In this document: positions 34,833-46,032 of the stretch, in pieces
Layout: each line of letters begins with the position of its first letter
How positions within the stretch are numbered: position 1 is the first letter of the stretch
Assembly: GCA_026874595.1 (NCBI GenBank)
Contig: CM049310.1
Span: forward strand, 20,806,058-20,870,057
Source of the DNA: Sipunculus nudus
Taxonomy: Eukaryota > Annelida > Sipuncula > Golfingiida > Sipunculidae
Length of the DNA: 64,000 bases
Direction of reading: 5' to 3'
The notes under the pieces: generated by a model
The model's database searches: none
What the model saw: only the letters and a program-made list of their open reading frames with translations
What the model was told of the DNA's origin: nothing
Program-made: the position numbers and the translations under genes

Positions 34833-36250
34833 AACCTGGCAAACATAGCCAAAGAATTAAGATGTGTGCAATTTATGTACAGTATTATGGGGGGGGGGGG
34901 GTTACTCTTATTAAATAATAGGTCGAATTTGCTCCCACTTATGTTCCTGCTCCAACAACCACTTATGACATTAAGACTATTTTATAGTAGCTGTGTATGC
35001 GTTTCCAGAGAAACACATACCAGCCCAACGAGGAGGGTCCAGGGCCAATGTTGTTACATTTGATTTGATTGACAGCTAACCAGCCAACATCTCGCGTGTA
35101 TGGGCATATGCTCACAAAGAGAATTCCAACACCCAGGCATCACAGAGTCCTATGAACGTTGGTAACTGGACAGGATAGATGTCAATCAAAACAAATGTAA
35201 GAACAGGCTCAGAAAGGTTGGCCCTATACCCTGCTGGTTGCGTTCACAAGGCTCAATGACAGCAGGGTTTCGAGCCAGTCTGTCTGGGCCTGTGGTCTAT
35301 GTATGCAGGTTGCTAGGCCTTAAAGCTTAAATTCACCAGTGACGGACCAGTGTCAGATTTTCAGAGATAACCACAAGATTAAAACTTTAATGTGACCATT
35401 GATGATCCAAACCAAGAACATTGTCACATTGTCTTTACTTCACAAGACAGGGGTTTGTTAAATGCTTATTTGAAGCAATTAAGGCCACAACTTAACACCT
35501 ATATTCGCAAACATGAATCATTCAGAATGTGTGCCCATATTAGATACTTAAAGAAAATATGTTTGGCTGCATGGCCTTTTCATATTACATTCATGCAACG
35601 TTTGCATTCTATTGAATAACACTCAAGAATTGTAAAATGTTACACATATAATCTCTATGCATGGTCTTAATCCCAATGATCTGGAATAGTGTAAACTATA
35701 GATAATTCAGTGCAAAAGCTTTTCCTTCATTTTGAATTTTCAGTCACAAATGATCACAATAAATTAGTTTCTTTAGGCAGTTGCTGATCCCCCTTTCTGA
35801 TCATTGAAATTTGTTTTTTTTTTACAAGGTCAATTAATAATGATAAAGAAACTTGCTGTTTTACATGTCATTTATAATGTGAAGTAGACAACACTACCAC
35901 TGAGTTATAATATTAAAAATATTATACGATCTTTACATTACAGGGTTCAGTGCAACTTCATCAGTACTTTTAGACTCTCAGGTGAAGCTGTGTATTGTAC
36001 AATAGTCTTTCATCTGAACTTGTTACAGTGGTCATTTGTAATTTGTGAAAAGTTCGGAAAAAATCCTGCGATTCCTTTCATCATGAAAATGATGTCATTA
36101 GTCAAAACACCAGTAGCTGACACTCTTGAACTCTCTTGAAAAGTCTCAAAGCCCATAGCATGATAGCCTAGATGAACCTTAGGTGTAATAAAGGTGTTGC
36201 TAAGATGTGTTTAATAATGCTATCAGAAGTTTTAAAATATTTATTTTCAG
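34833..36250 (+). other. rest of PSMB1 intron 1
   Basis: AT-rich, with a G11-12 run near 34890. An open frame at 35392-35619 shows no known family. Acceptor TTATTTTCAG at 36250. Confidence 0.55.
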
Positions 36251-36358
36251 TACTGTGCTGGCAGTGGCTGGGGAGGACTTCTCCATTGTAGCTGGGGATA
36301 CAAGACTGAGTGAAGGTTTCTCCATATACACCAGAGACTGCCCTAAAACACATCAACT
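36251..36358 (+). CDS. PSMB1: PSMB1 exon 2 of 6
   Basis: Encodes (G)[19 protein letters not shown] then [16 protein letters not shown], the N-terminal Ntn-hydrolase strands. The Thr after Gly-Gly is conserved in sequence, although this subunit is not catalytic in known proteasomes. Donor GTGAGT at 36359. Confidence 0.96.
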
Positions 36359-36854
36359 GTGAGTGTTATCTTTTTAACTTCAACTCTTTATGATCGTCAC
36401 CCTGATCTACACAGATTAATCCTTTACTGTTCATGATGATCTTCCTTGTCTACCTTACATTAATATACTTACGGTATGTATTAAGACCAGTAAGATGTTC
36501 ATAAGCGGTAAAGGCTTACTTGGTAAAGGTTATAATTATTATTAACATAAATTTACTTCTTCTTTGCAACTGGTGATTTAGGCAGGGATGTTTTGTTTTT
36601 ATATGCTGTTTCATTGTTATTAACAGATAGTTTGTTTTCATAAAAGAAATAAAAATGTAAGGCACCCAGTAATTGTACAATTCATATTTTACCAAAAAAC
36701 ATTGATATTATATATATATTGAAAAACAAGATAACGTTTCTAACAATGAATCCTCTTTGTTACTTATATCAGTATATAATGTTTAAATGGGACTTGAATA
36801 CCAGGTTTGTTCACAGAAAAAAACAAATTTTTGCTTTTTATTTATTTCTGTCAG
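36359..36854 (+). other. PSMB1 intron 2
   Basis: AT-rich, no element recognised. Acceptor TTTCTGTCAG at 36854. Confidence 0.7.
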
Positions 36855-36936
36855 TACCAAGGGAACGGTGCTGGGCTGTGCTGGTTTCCATGGAGATATC
36901 CTAACTCTTACCAAGGTCATAGAAGCAAGACTTAAG
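36855..36936 (+). CDS. PSMB1: PSMB1 exon 3 of 6
   Basis: Encodes (L)[18 protein letters not shown] then TKVIEARLK, the conserved GCxGFHGD turn of this subunit. The donor is the weak GTACTA at 36937. The frame stays open past it to 37170, so read-through would add unrelated residues; the next exon joins in phase 0 as expected. Confidence 0.93.
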
Positions 36937-37368
36937 GTACTAGAACTGATAACAAAAATCAATAATTCAAGGAAAAGGTTAACTGATTTAGTCACGTACT
37001 GTTATGTGGCAATATTCATTCTGCAGATAAGATCAGTATCAGGAGTGAATGAAGACAGAAATATGATTAGTGAGTCACAATCTGTTCAGACTAAAATATT
37101 ATGTAGCCTAAACATTTGCAAACTTGAAGGATGTATAAAAAATTTTGGACAGTTACTGGTCAAACAGTGAAATATTTAAGAATGGCCTTTTCTTTTAATA
37201 CAGGTGATTGTGATGCAGGATGAAGAGTTAAAAACTTAGATGTAAATTGCATTATAACCAGTGTATTTTTTGTGATTCATTAATGTTATAAAACACTAGT
37301 TTAGCTTTAATTAACTTTAATCCAGTTATCTTTTAGCAGAAAAACTAATTTATCTTTATTTTTTTTAG
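36937..37368 (+). other. PSMB1 intron 3
   Basis: AT-rich, no element recognised. Acceptor TTTTTTAG at 37368. Confidence 0.7.
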
Positions 37369-37498
37369 ATGTATGAGCATGAACATAACAAGAAGATGTC
37401 CACATCAGCGATTGCCGCCATGTTGTCTACAATGTTGTACTACCGCCGTTTTTTCCCATATTATGTGTACAACATCATTGGAGGACTAGATGAAAATG
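37369..37498 (+). CDS. PSMB1: PSMB1 exon 4 of 6
   Basis: Encodes [20 protein letters not shown] then [20 protein letters not shown] and DEN plus one base. [17 protein letters not shown] is the most diagnostic stretch for beta-6. Donor GTAATT at 37499. Confidence 0.96.
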
Positions 37499-38244
37499 GT
37501 AATTATATAGTGTTATTTAGCAAGCACTGATGAAAAGCTAAGCTTGTCTAGAAAGTAAACATATACAGTAATAATCCATTAATGTTAGCAGATACATAAA
37601 TTAGAGCAAGAAAATAAACATATACAGTAATGATCCATTAATGTTAGCAGGTGCATAAATTGGAGCATTTTAAAAATAATATGGTTGTGTGCAAGTGCAA
37701 CTTTGCATGTCCATATTTCATCCTAAACAATATTTATCTGTGATTTATAACAGGGAACTGAGCATTCTCACTCTCAAAACTCAGAAATACATGTCCTCTC
37801 AAAGATATGTTTGGGATCTAAAAAAAATATATATACATGGGCTCATAGGTGGAATTGTTTATATGTCATTGGAACTAAGGATATAATCCTGCAGGCGTTG
37901 TTCTTTTTCTGTGATTCTGGGATTTTGTCTGAAGTCATTTGTGTAATAGAGTTTGGCCTTTTTGACCGTTAACGCGGCACTTTTAGAGCTAGAAACATCT
38001 AACTAAAAATCCAGGAAGATTCTTAGGGTGTGTTTTTTTTAGGTTATGGTGACCTGTTTCTACAAGCCATGGGGTAAAAAGTATGATTTTGAGTACCCTG
38101 ATGATCATAATGTTAGTATGTACCTTAAAGATTACTAGCATACAAAAGTATTAACAGAATTGAACCAAAAATTGAAGACCTGATTAAACTAGTAAATTAC
38201 CACATACTGTGAACATTTATATCTGTATCCATCTTTTTCACCAG
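37499..38244 (+). other. PSMB1 intron 4 with a 59-bp tandem duplication
   Basis: AAACATATACAGTAATAATC at 37557 recurs at 37616 (one change), and the following 40 bp also match: two copies of a 59-bp unit. Nothing else recognised. Acceptor TTTTTCACCAG at 38244. Confidence 0.75.
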
Positions 38245-38351
38245 GGAAGGGAGCAGTGTACAGCTTTGATCCAGTAGGTTCTTATGAAAGAGAAGCATAC
38301 AGAGCAGGAGGATCAGCTGGAGCAATTCTGCAGCCTCTGCTGGACAACCAG
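38245..38351 (+). CDS. PSMB1: PSMB1 exon 5 of 6
   Basis: Encodes (G)[19 protein letters not shown] then [16 protein letters not shown]. The GSA...LQPLLDNQ segment is typical of this subunit. Donor GTGGGT at 38352; phase 0. Confidence 0.96.
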
Positions 38352-38429
38352 GTGGGTGCATCAATATGTATATTGTTTTTGTCACACATGATAAAGAAAG
38401 ACATAGTATGCAAGTCACAGCTCCATTCA

Positions 38430-40394
38430 TTATATCCGCCAAAAACAAAGTTTTGCAGTTACTATGTTCTTTACCAGGTTCCTCCACCGCCGCCGCATTT
38501 GTTTCCGGAGAACTGCTGTGAGACTACTGGACTGATTTTTCCAAAACTTACACCAATTATTGGGTCACATGTGAACTGGTGCCTAACCAATATGTGTTGA
38601 CCTCTGACCTATCCTCTCTGCCCAGCGTCCATTTGTGCGTCTAGTTCCAACCATAAACCCACATATCTCGGGAACCGTTTGACCGATCAGGAAAAATTTT
38701 TTTGTACAAATGTAGCCCTTGGATAGCTTTATAACATACACATAAAATGGTGGCGCCATCTGCAACCATTTTTGCGCAGCGTCCGTCTGTTTGTCTTCCG
38801 TGGGATAAAATCACTCATATCTCGACAGTGGTTTCACATATCTGCCTAAAATTTTTCAGGTTTATACATCATAAACGGCTTTCTTGATTTTTTGACAGGT
38901 GGCGCCACCTACATTCTAGTTTACGCTGCAGACATCCAAGTTCATTTCTCGGGAACCGTTTGACCGTTTGGTTCAAAATTTTGTATGTGTATAGATCTCA
39001 CATAGCTCTTTATCATATACAAAACTGGAGGGGCCACCTGCAACCATTTTGGCACAGCGTCTGTCTGTTTGTCTGCCGTGGGTTAAAATCACTCATATCT
39101 CAGTAGCAGTGTTGGGCAAAACCCGGGTTTTAAGCATAAAACCCAGCCCAGTGGGTTTTACTGGGTAAACCCGGGAAAACCTGGGTTTTATAGGTTTTAT
39201 GGATTTTATGGGCAATATAGTCTCAAATGGCAACTGACTGAACTCAAAATTTCTTGTACCAGCTTGGGAAATACTGTGAGCAGTAAGCTCATTTGCTTTA
39301 AAATATATATAACTATATAAATATATATAATATATAACTGATATTGGTGACATATTGCAGTTATAATGATAATTTTTAAAAAATCAGGAGTCTTTAAGAA
39401 GGAGTATAAAACTTAACATACTTTGTAACACCCATCATTTCAACCATATTTCTATCTGAATCTATTATTTGTATTATTTAATGATTTTGAAATAATTTCC
39501 TTTGTATCAATGAAAGAATGAAAGTGGATGGATTACTTATTGGGTGTGTACAAAAACTGGTTAACTGGTTGGCCCAAGATGGTTACTGGCTGCCAAGTGT
39601 CAACTGATTGGTAGTAAATGTATAGGATACCACACAGGTCCACAGTAACACCTCAGTGCTAGTGTCATATGCATCCAATCTTCTCTGTATGCCAGCCAGT
39701 TCTGCTGCTGTAAAACATGTATTCTCTAACTTTGGCTATATACAAAACAAGATTGGCAATAGACTTTTGACCTGCTATCATGCCTTTTGTGGACTTTCTG
39801 AACTGGACTGGTAGCAGTTTGTATAAAACAGTTTGAACATGATGCATCATAATAGCATTGGTGCATGACACAATTTCTTGCTTGTGTAGTTCTTCATTAA
39901 TATCTGTGATGTTGCTCATCTATCGGAATTTAACTTATTTCATGGACAATCATTTTAGTTTTATCCTCTTTATTTGATTATATGCATATTATGCACCAAT
40001 TCTGAGAATGAAAAGAATGCTTCTAGAAAAGCCCATATCATATTGCCCATTAAAACCTGCATGTGGGTTTTAAGGCTTATTGCCTGTCCGGGTAATAAGG
40101 GGTATTACCCGCCCGGGTTTACCCGCCTGGGTATAACCCGCCCAACCCTGCTCAGTAGTGGTTTGACTAATCTACCTAAAATTTTACGTGTTTATACATC
40201 CTGGACAGCTTTCTCTATTTTTTTGACAGGTGGTGCCACCTACATACACATTTCGGCTGCAGACATCCATGCTAATATGTAACACACCTCACTCTATTTC
40301 CCCTTGCCACTCAGTCCATTCCTCATTTCACCCATTCCACTCTGATTTTGGGGGATACGCATAGTCGCTTGTCAACTACCCGTATTCTAGTTTA
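38430..40394 (-). mobile_element. family B element, copy B3, in PSMB1 intron 5, split by an hAT-like insertion
   Basis: The right end (inverted) TATCCGCCAAAA is at about 38433-38444; the left end (inverted) CCCGTATTCTAGTTT is at about 40380-40393. Islands GGTGGCGCCA, GGTGGCGCCACC and GGTGGTGCCACC lie at about 38750, 38900 and 40231. B sequence resumes exactly after the hAT-like element at 40159. Confidence 0.75.
39107..40150. mobile_element. hAT-like non-autonomous element with perfect 8-bp target duplication
   Basis: It starts CAGTGTTGGGCAAAACCCGG and ends GCCCAACCCTG, imperfect terminal inverted repeats of the hAT CAGTG type. CTCAGTAG flanks both sides (39099-39106 and 40151-40158), an exact 8-bp duplication, the hAT hallmark. 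Near the ends, GGGTTTTA/GGGTTTAC-type subterminal repeats are frequent. The 84-codon minus frame at 39665-39919 shows no transposase domain. Confidence 0.85.
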
Positions 40395-40906
40395 ATATAT
40401 TGAGAATCCTAATCATAAACCCAAAGCTTAATATAAGAGAGAAAATAAGAGTAGGTTTGATCCCTGATTTTAACATATATAGATTTTACATCAGTCAAGC
40501 AAGCTTCAATGGGAAGACAGTTAGGGCCACCTCCATATGGACTCTTAACAATATGCACAATTTATATCTCGTCTTTCACATAATACACAGTATATGCCAA
40601 GATGCTTTAAGGTAGACATACTAAAAAGTATGTTAGTTTGGTGAAGTCTAAGGTTCTTGGGAAAATGATTCCATAGTTAAATTGAGAAATTTAATATTTG
40701 TATGTTATAGTTGCTTGGTCAGATAAAATGATTAAATCATTTACAACATTCTTTAATTGTATAAATACAAATATGCACAAAAAATGATCCCAAAAGAAAA
40801 CCTATGCTTTTTGAGTGTGTTAGTTCAGTTTTCAGTTTTGGGCTTTTAACTGTATCGGGGATAAATGATTTACATATCATTAATACTGGTGATATAATAT
40901 TTTCAG
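40395..40906 (+). other. end of PSMB1 intron 5
   Basis: AT-rich, no element recognised. Acceptor ATTTTCAG at 40906. Confidence 0.65.
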
Positions 40907-41092
40907 ATTGGCTTTAAAAACCAGGAGGGAGCCACAAAGGTGCCACTGGACAAGGAGAAGGCCATCAACCTGGTCAAGGATGTCTTCATCTCTGCTGCGG
41001 AGCGTGACATCTACACGGGAGATGCCCTAACTCTCAGCATCATCACAAAGGATGGGGTGGAAACACAGACATTCCCCCTCAGGAGAGATTAA
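40907..41092 (+). CDS. PSMB1: PSMB1 exon 6 of 6 (C-terminus)
   Basis: Encodes [20 protein letters not shown] then [20 protein letters not shown] and [21 protein letters not shown], stop TAA at 41090-41092. [19 protein letters not shown] is the family's C-terminal signature. Confidence 0.96.
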   Translation: MGFKNQEGATKVPLDKEKAINLVKDVFISAAERDIYTGDALTLSIITKDGVETQTFPLRRD

Positions 41093-41229
41093 TGAGACAA
41101 AGTGCAGGGTCCTGATAAAACAGAGGCCCAACAGACTTTTGCTAACACGTGAACAGAGACTTTATCTATTGTGTAAACATTTGTCATCAAGTTGCAAATG
41201 CCTTTCTATTCCTCAAGACCAAACTGTAC

Positions 41230-41235
41230 AATAAA
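41230..41235 (+). promoter_or_regulatory. PSMB1: PSMB1 polyadenylation signal
   Basis: AATAAA 138 bp after the stop codon, giving a short 3' UTR. Confidence 0.75.
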
Positions 41236-41364
41236 GGAACTCCATGATACATGGTACCTCTGTCTTCAGTGTAATATTTCTTGTATACATGACATACCGG
41301 ATCTGTGGGCCATGGTGCTCAGCCTGAAGACACTAGACTAAGAGGCCATAGCACACAAATTTGT

Positions 41365-41640
41365 TGGGGCGGTGTTGTAAGGGTTAAGGTGTCAGGATCA
41401 TGATCTCGAGTTGTGAGTTTGAATCCTGTTCAGACCCCAACTGTGCCAAGACCTTTAGGCAAGGTCCCAACCACAAGTGTGGTTCATCCAGCAGTAGAAA
41501 TGGGTACCAGTAATTACTTGGAAGGTCACCTGCAATGGACTGGCATCCCATCCAAGAGAAGTTTTAACTCCTGACTTGCTTTACGATACAGAAACTGGGA
41601 TAACCCTAACCTGATGAGCCTGTTAGACTAGGGTGTAAAA
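41365..41640 (+). mobile_element. tRNA-derived SINE with a Nin-like central domain
   Basis: The head has a box B-like AGTTTGAATCC at 41416-41426. The body carries ATGGGTACC and TGCAATGGACTGGCATCCCA at 41531-41550, then CTTGCTTTAC and ACAGAAACTGGGATAA. These correspond, as I recall it, to the widespread central domain of Nin-DC-type SINEs. It begins about 130 bp downstream of the PSMB1 poly-A signal. Confidence 0.65.
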
Positions 41641-43636
41641 GCCCAACAGACTTTACCTGTAACACACAAATATACATTACGGTGACTTAGTCTGGGGTTA
41701 CCAAAAAAAATTTTTCAGTGTGCGCTTAGTATGAACTTCTTAGGTCTAATGCTTATTAGTCCCCAACCATTGGAGGGAGGACTATTAAAAGAGTCCTGTC
41801 TGGTTCTTTTACCATATATCTCTAGAACCCTGCAGCTTTTAACCAAATTTTATTGACTTGCTCATCATATTACTGACGTGATTGTAACCAGCAGGTGGTG
41901 CCACCCCTTTGACTTCTTTCTGAGATCAAACCTGTCTTTTCCATTTTGCTCCTGATAGTCCGTTGATAAGAACACTTAGCCTTCAATAGATCTACTCCTG
42001 AACTGTCTACTAATGAGGGCTATCTGGCAGGTCAAGCCTGCTTGTGGTACAAACAGTGCCTGCTCCAGGACTCCCTGGTCATATTATTTAGCATTTACTC
42101 TGTGTATAAAAGTCTGCTACATTCAGTGTAATGGCCTCTGTTTTCACTATTTTTTTTTAACAGAACGAGTGAAGGAGCTCATGGATTACCCATAAGCAGA
42201 TGGATTGCCTCTGTTTATTGTAAAAATGCACCTCAAACTACAGGATATTTCACTATGCCTGGGGTGTCTTCAGCTACTTAGCTTGTCTAAAACATGTTAA
42301 AACTTCTTTCAGATCACTGTATCAACATTTATATTTAAATTTGTCAATGAGTTTGATATAAACCAGATATTTCCCTGTCTTCAATCTCATGGTGAGAGGA
42401 CCCACCACATTAGGAACCATCACTTCAGAGATCTAGTTTCATATGAATATTTGTTTCATTATCAGACACTGGTACACTGGCAAAAACTGCCCGTGGTCTG
42501 TCCATCTGGGGCCATAGTGTGACCCGGAGTAATTACTGGTGTGTATTCCAGATTAATTGTTTGATCACTTCCAGTCAGAACTAAAAGGATCGTAGCTTTT
42601 CTTGTATGTCTAAATGTTTCAGTAAATGTAAACATTTAATTCACTCTGACACTATTACTTGTAACAATTAAACGTAACTTTCTTATATGTACTTTTATGG
42701 ACTTTCCTTATGCTGAAATTATCTGATTCTCTAATTATGTTTAATGTTTGCAAAACCTTTACATCTATTGGTTCACTGTAATATCTTTCAAAATCCAGTA
42801 TTAAAAGCTGTGCAATTAATCTAGTTCATTATGTTTGAAAGATATAATTGATATTTTGTCAAATACTCTCATTATAAATCCATAAAGATAAAATAAGAGT
42901 GAAAAACATTTTCTCTCTTTCTATCCTGATCATATTCAGGAGGTGATTGGCTCATCCACAATGTGATTTATATCTTCTGAGATCTTAATTTTGGAATAAG
43001 CTCAGTTTCTATGTGTGGCTACAGTAGCTGACATTGTTATCGAGATGATATTATTTATTTCTAATTATTACACATTGGCAGTTATAGGTAAATTAAAGTG
43101 ATAGGGTACTTTGATTCAACACACAGCCCTGTGTCCAGCCTGCTGCTGTGGGTCACAGCCTGTGGCCACTGGGCTCTGTTGGTACCACCTGCAGGCCTGT
43201 GGTCAGCTTAGAGGGAGTTTCGGATAAGGTCTATTTATGTACAAAATTTCATTGGAGCTAGGGGAATTAAATGAATACTATATTGAATTGAATTACATGT
43301 ATTTTCAAATTGTTATTTCCACAGGACTTTGAATTTTGCTGATCACAAAATATTCTTATTTCACCAGTGAAAACTTGATACTTGTTATCTCATGAACTGC
43401 TCCACTAATCATTACCAAATTTTCCAGATACATGTTCATGGGTCACCTGACTGACATGTCATCAATACCTGCAAGTGTAGCAGCTGTGTTTAACAACTTC
43501 CTGCAATCCAAAATGGTCTTTCCCACTCACTTCAGAGTTCATAAATGAGAACATGTAAGCTGTAAAATTAAATCATTAAATCATACAAGGATTCCTTGGA
43601 GAGGAATAAATGAACACCAAATTGAATGGAATTATT
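41641..43636. other. intergenic after PSMB1, no gene seen
   Basis: Unassigned AT-rich sequence. One isolated GCAGGTGGTGCCACC island lies at 41890-41904, and an imperfect dyad-rich stretch (TGTGGGTCACAGCCTGTGGC) at about 43148. Short open frames have no family likeness. Confidence 0.5.
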
Positions 43637-44598
43637 GTATCCCAAGGCAAAGTCGGGGGATACTATGTTTTCATACCAGTCCCACCACCGCCGCCGCATA
43701 TAAATCTTGTTGGCGCGATAACTCAAAAAATATTTCACAGATCTTTACCAAATTGGTATATGTATAGATATGGGTGAGAGGACGACGCCTATATAAAATG
43801 AGGTCATGACCTTGACTAGGAGAGTGTCTTTGACCTTGAATAGGTCCAATTTTGGAGAAAATCACACAAATTCTTAAATATCTCAAGAAATCTTGCATGG
43901 ATTGATTCAAAAGATTGATGGAAGATCATGGATATGGTTGTCATGTTCCAGAAACTGGTGGTGCCATCTATTATTCTTTACTTGTTTTCGTGCCGTTTAA
44001 TACCCCCAAAATTGCTACTTGACAGTACTGTGAGCATTATATGTAAAAAACTAATGGACAGATTTCCTTTATATTATGCATATACATAGATATGGGTTAT
44101 GGGATGATGTTTATTTAAATTGGGGTCATGACCTTTCCTATGAGATCGGCCTTGACCTTGAATATTGCCATATATGGTAAAAATCACACAAAATCAATAT
44201 CTCAAGGTATGCACTGATTGGTCCAAAAATCAACTTGAGGGAAGATCTTGGATAGTGCTGTCATGTACCGGAAACTGATCGATAGTGCCACCTGTTATTC
44301 TTTTACTTGTTTTCGTGCTGTTAAATACCCCATCATTGCCACTTAACAGTACTGTGAGCATTATAAGTCAAAAACTAATGGACAGATTTCTTTCACATTA
44401 TGCATATACATAGACATGGGTTAGGCGATGATGTATATTGAAATTAGGGTCATGACCTTTTCAATGAGAGTGACCTTTTCTATGAGTGTGGTCTGATATA
44501 TGTTGCTGAAGATGGGGGGGCTCTATTCTTAAAGGGAGGGGGGGGGTAATTGTCTGGGGATACTATGGCACCTGCGGTGCCAAGAAATGTCTAGTTTT
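43637..44598 (+). mobile_element. family C element, copy C2, with intact 3' hairpin
   Basis: The left end is CCCAAGGCAAAGTCGGGGGA. The body has about three diverged units with GGTATATGTATAGATATGGG-type segments (near 43756, 44085, 44400) followed by GAGGTCATGACCTT. The right end is GTCTGGGGATACTATG, then the perfect hairpin GGCACC-TGC-GGTGCC at 44567-44581, then AAGAAATGTCTAGTTTT. GGTGGTGCCA and TAGTGCCACCTG islands are near 43960 and 44284. Confidence 0.7.
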
Positions 44599-44837
44599 CA
44601 AATGATGTTTTCATAGGACTTTTAAATTTTGCAGATCGAGAAATTTTATTATTTTACGTCTTTGCAGATTAGGTGCATAATCTCATGAACCATTTCACTA
44701 GTCATTGCAAAATTGACGACATGTTTGATGATGTGACTGCCATGTGATTTTCACCTGCAGATAGCGCCACCTGTGGCAGCTCAATCTCTGAGGTGAAATG
44801 ATATTTTCTGCTCATTCCTGATTAGTCAGAAAATATT

Positions 44838-45634
44838 AAAACTAGAATATGGGTAGTTGACAAGCGACTGTGTATCTGCCATATCACAGAGGCATGGGTA
44901 AAATAAGGTATGGAATGTTCCTGACATGACATGACTCCAAATTTGTGGCATCATTGATGCCAATTAAACACTTCATATATGTGTAATTTGCAACAATAAA
45001 AGATCAACAGATGGATACACCATGCAAGATTTCAAAACCGTGACACCAATCCACTTCTGAGAAAAGAGCATTAAATTATACAATGAAAATGGTAAGGCAG
45101 GTGGTGCCACCTGTCCGATCTCCAAGCAAACTCCAAGATGAATGTACATGCCAAATTTCAGACCTATACATTGAACCATTCCTGAGATATGAGCAATTTT
45201 CACCTAAAGAAAACATACAGATGGACGCCACAAGAAAACTATTGCAGATGGCACCACCAGTCTTGAATACAAGATGGAGGTTTCCAAGATCTATGGACAT
45301 CCACAATTTCAGTCCAATAAGTTGAACCAGTCACCAAGAGGAACAAATGGCAAATGCATGGATTGACGCCATGTAAATGATTGCAGGTGGTGCCACCAGT
45401 CTCAAATATGAGATCAAGAGATCCAAGATCTATGGACTTGCAAAAATTTCAGCTCAATACATTAAACCACTTCTGAGTTTTGGGCTGTTATCAAAGAGAC
45501 ACCAAGATTCATAATGCACAATAAGGACTGCAAAGGCCGCCTTTGTAGTCTCATAGGCACTGCTACATAGGTGAGCTAATAACAATGCCAGGTTTTGGAG
45601 AGATCGGTCCAACTTTGTTTTGGCGGATACAATT
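44838..45634 (+). mobile_element. family B element, copy B4
   Basis: The left end is AAAACTAGAATATGGGTAGT; the right end is TTTTGGCGGATACAATTA at about 45618-45634. Interior islands CAGGTGGTGCCACCTG (about 45099) and CAGGTGGTGCCACCAG (about 45386) sit in units that are diverged from B2. Confidence 0.7.
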
Positions 45635-45635
45635 A

Positions 45636-45901
45636 CAGCTTTGCGATCATGGTATAGCTACATCATATACAAGACTGATGGCGCCACTTACAATCATTTT
45701 TCTGTTGTGTGCACCCTTGCCAGTATTTAAGCAGTGATGTTTTTTTTAATTGGTTTCTATACAAAATGTGTAGTATTTGCATTGTTCATATAAATGTTAT
45801 ACATGAAGGCCTACTTGAAAAGTAAAGGTCAAACATTGAAACATTGTATCTGGTGTATTTACCATTGCACAGGTTTGCATTAGGCCTGTAGGCCTTGTTT
45901 A
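45636..45901 (+). mobile_element. family E element end, copy E2
   Basis: Matches 23280-23503 throughout. Terminal hairpin AGGCC-TGTA-GGCCT at 45882-45895, then TTGTT. It is directly adjacent to the right end of B4. Confidence 0.55.
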
Positions 45902-46032
45902 TTTATACCCTGCTATGGGTTACACTTCTTACCTTCTGAATACACGTCTTGATGTGAAATTTGAACTCCTGTGTCTAACAGCTTAGCTATGACCTGTGCC
46001 CTGCTACGGCAAAACCCTATGTCATTCTCAAC

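Noticed and set aside
39665-39919. 84-codon minus frame as an hAT transposase remnant.
   Set aside because: No RNase H-like, dimerisation (hATC) or BED-finger motif seen.
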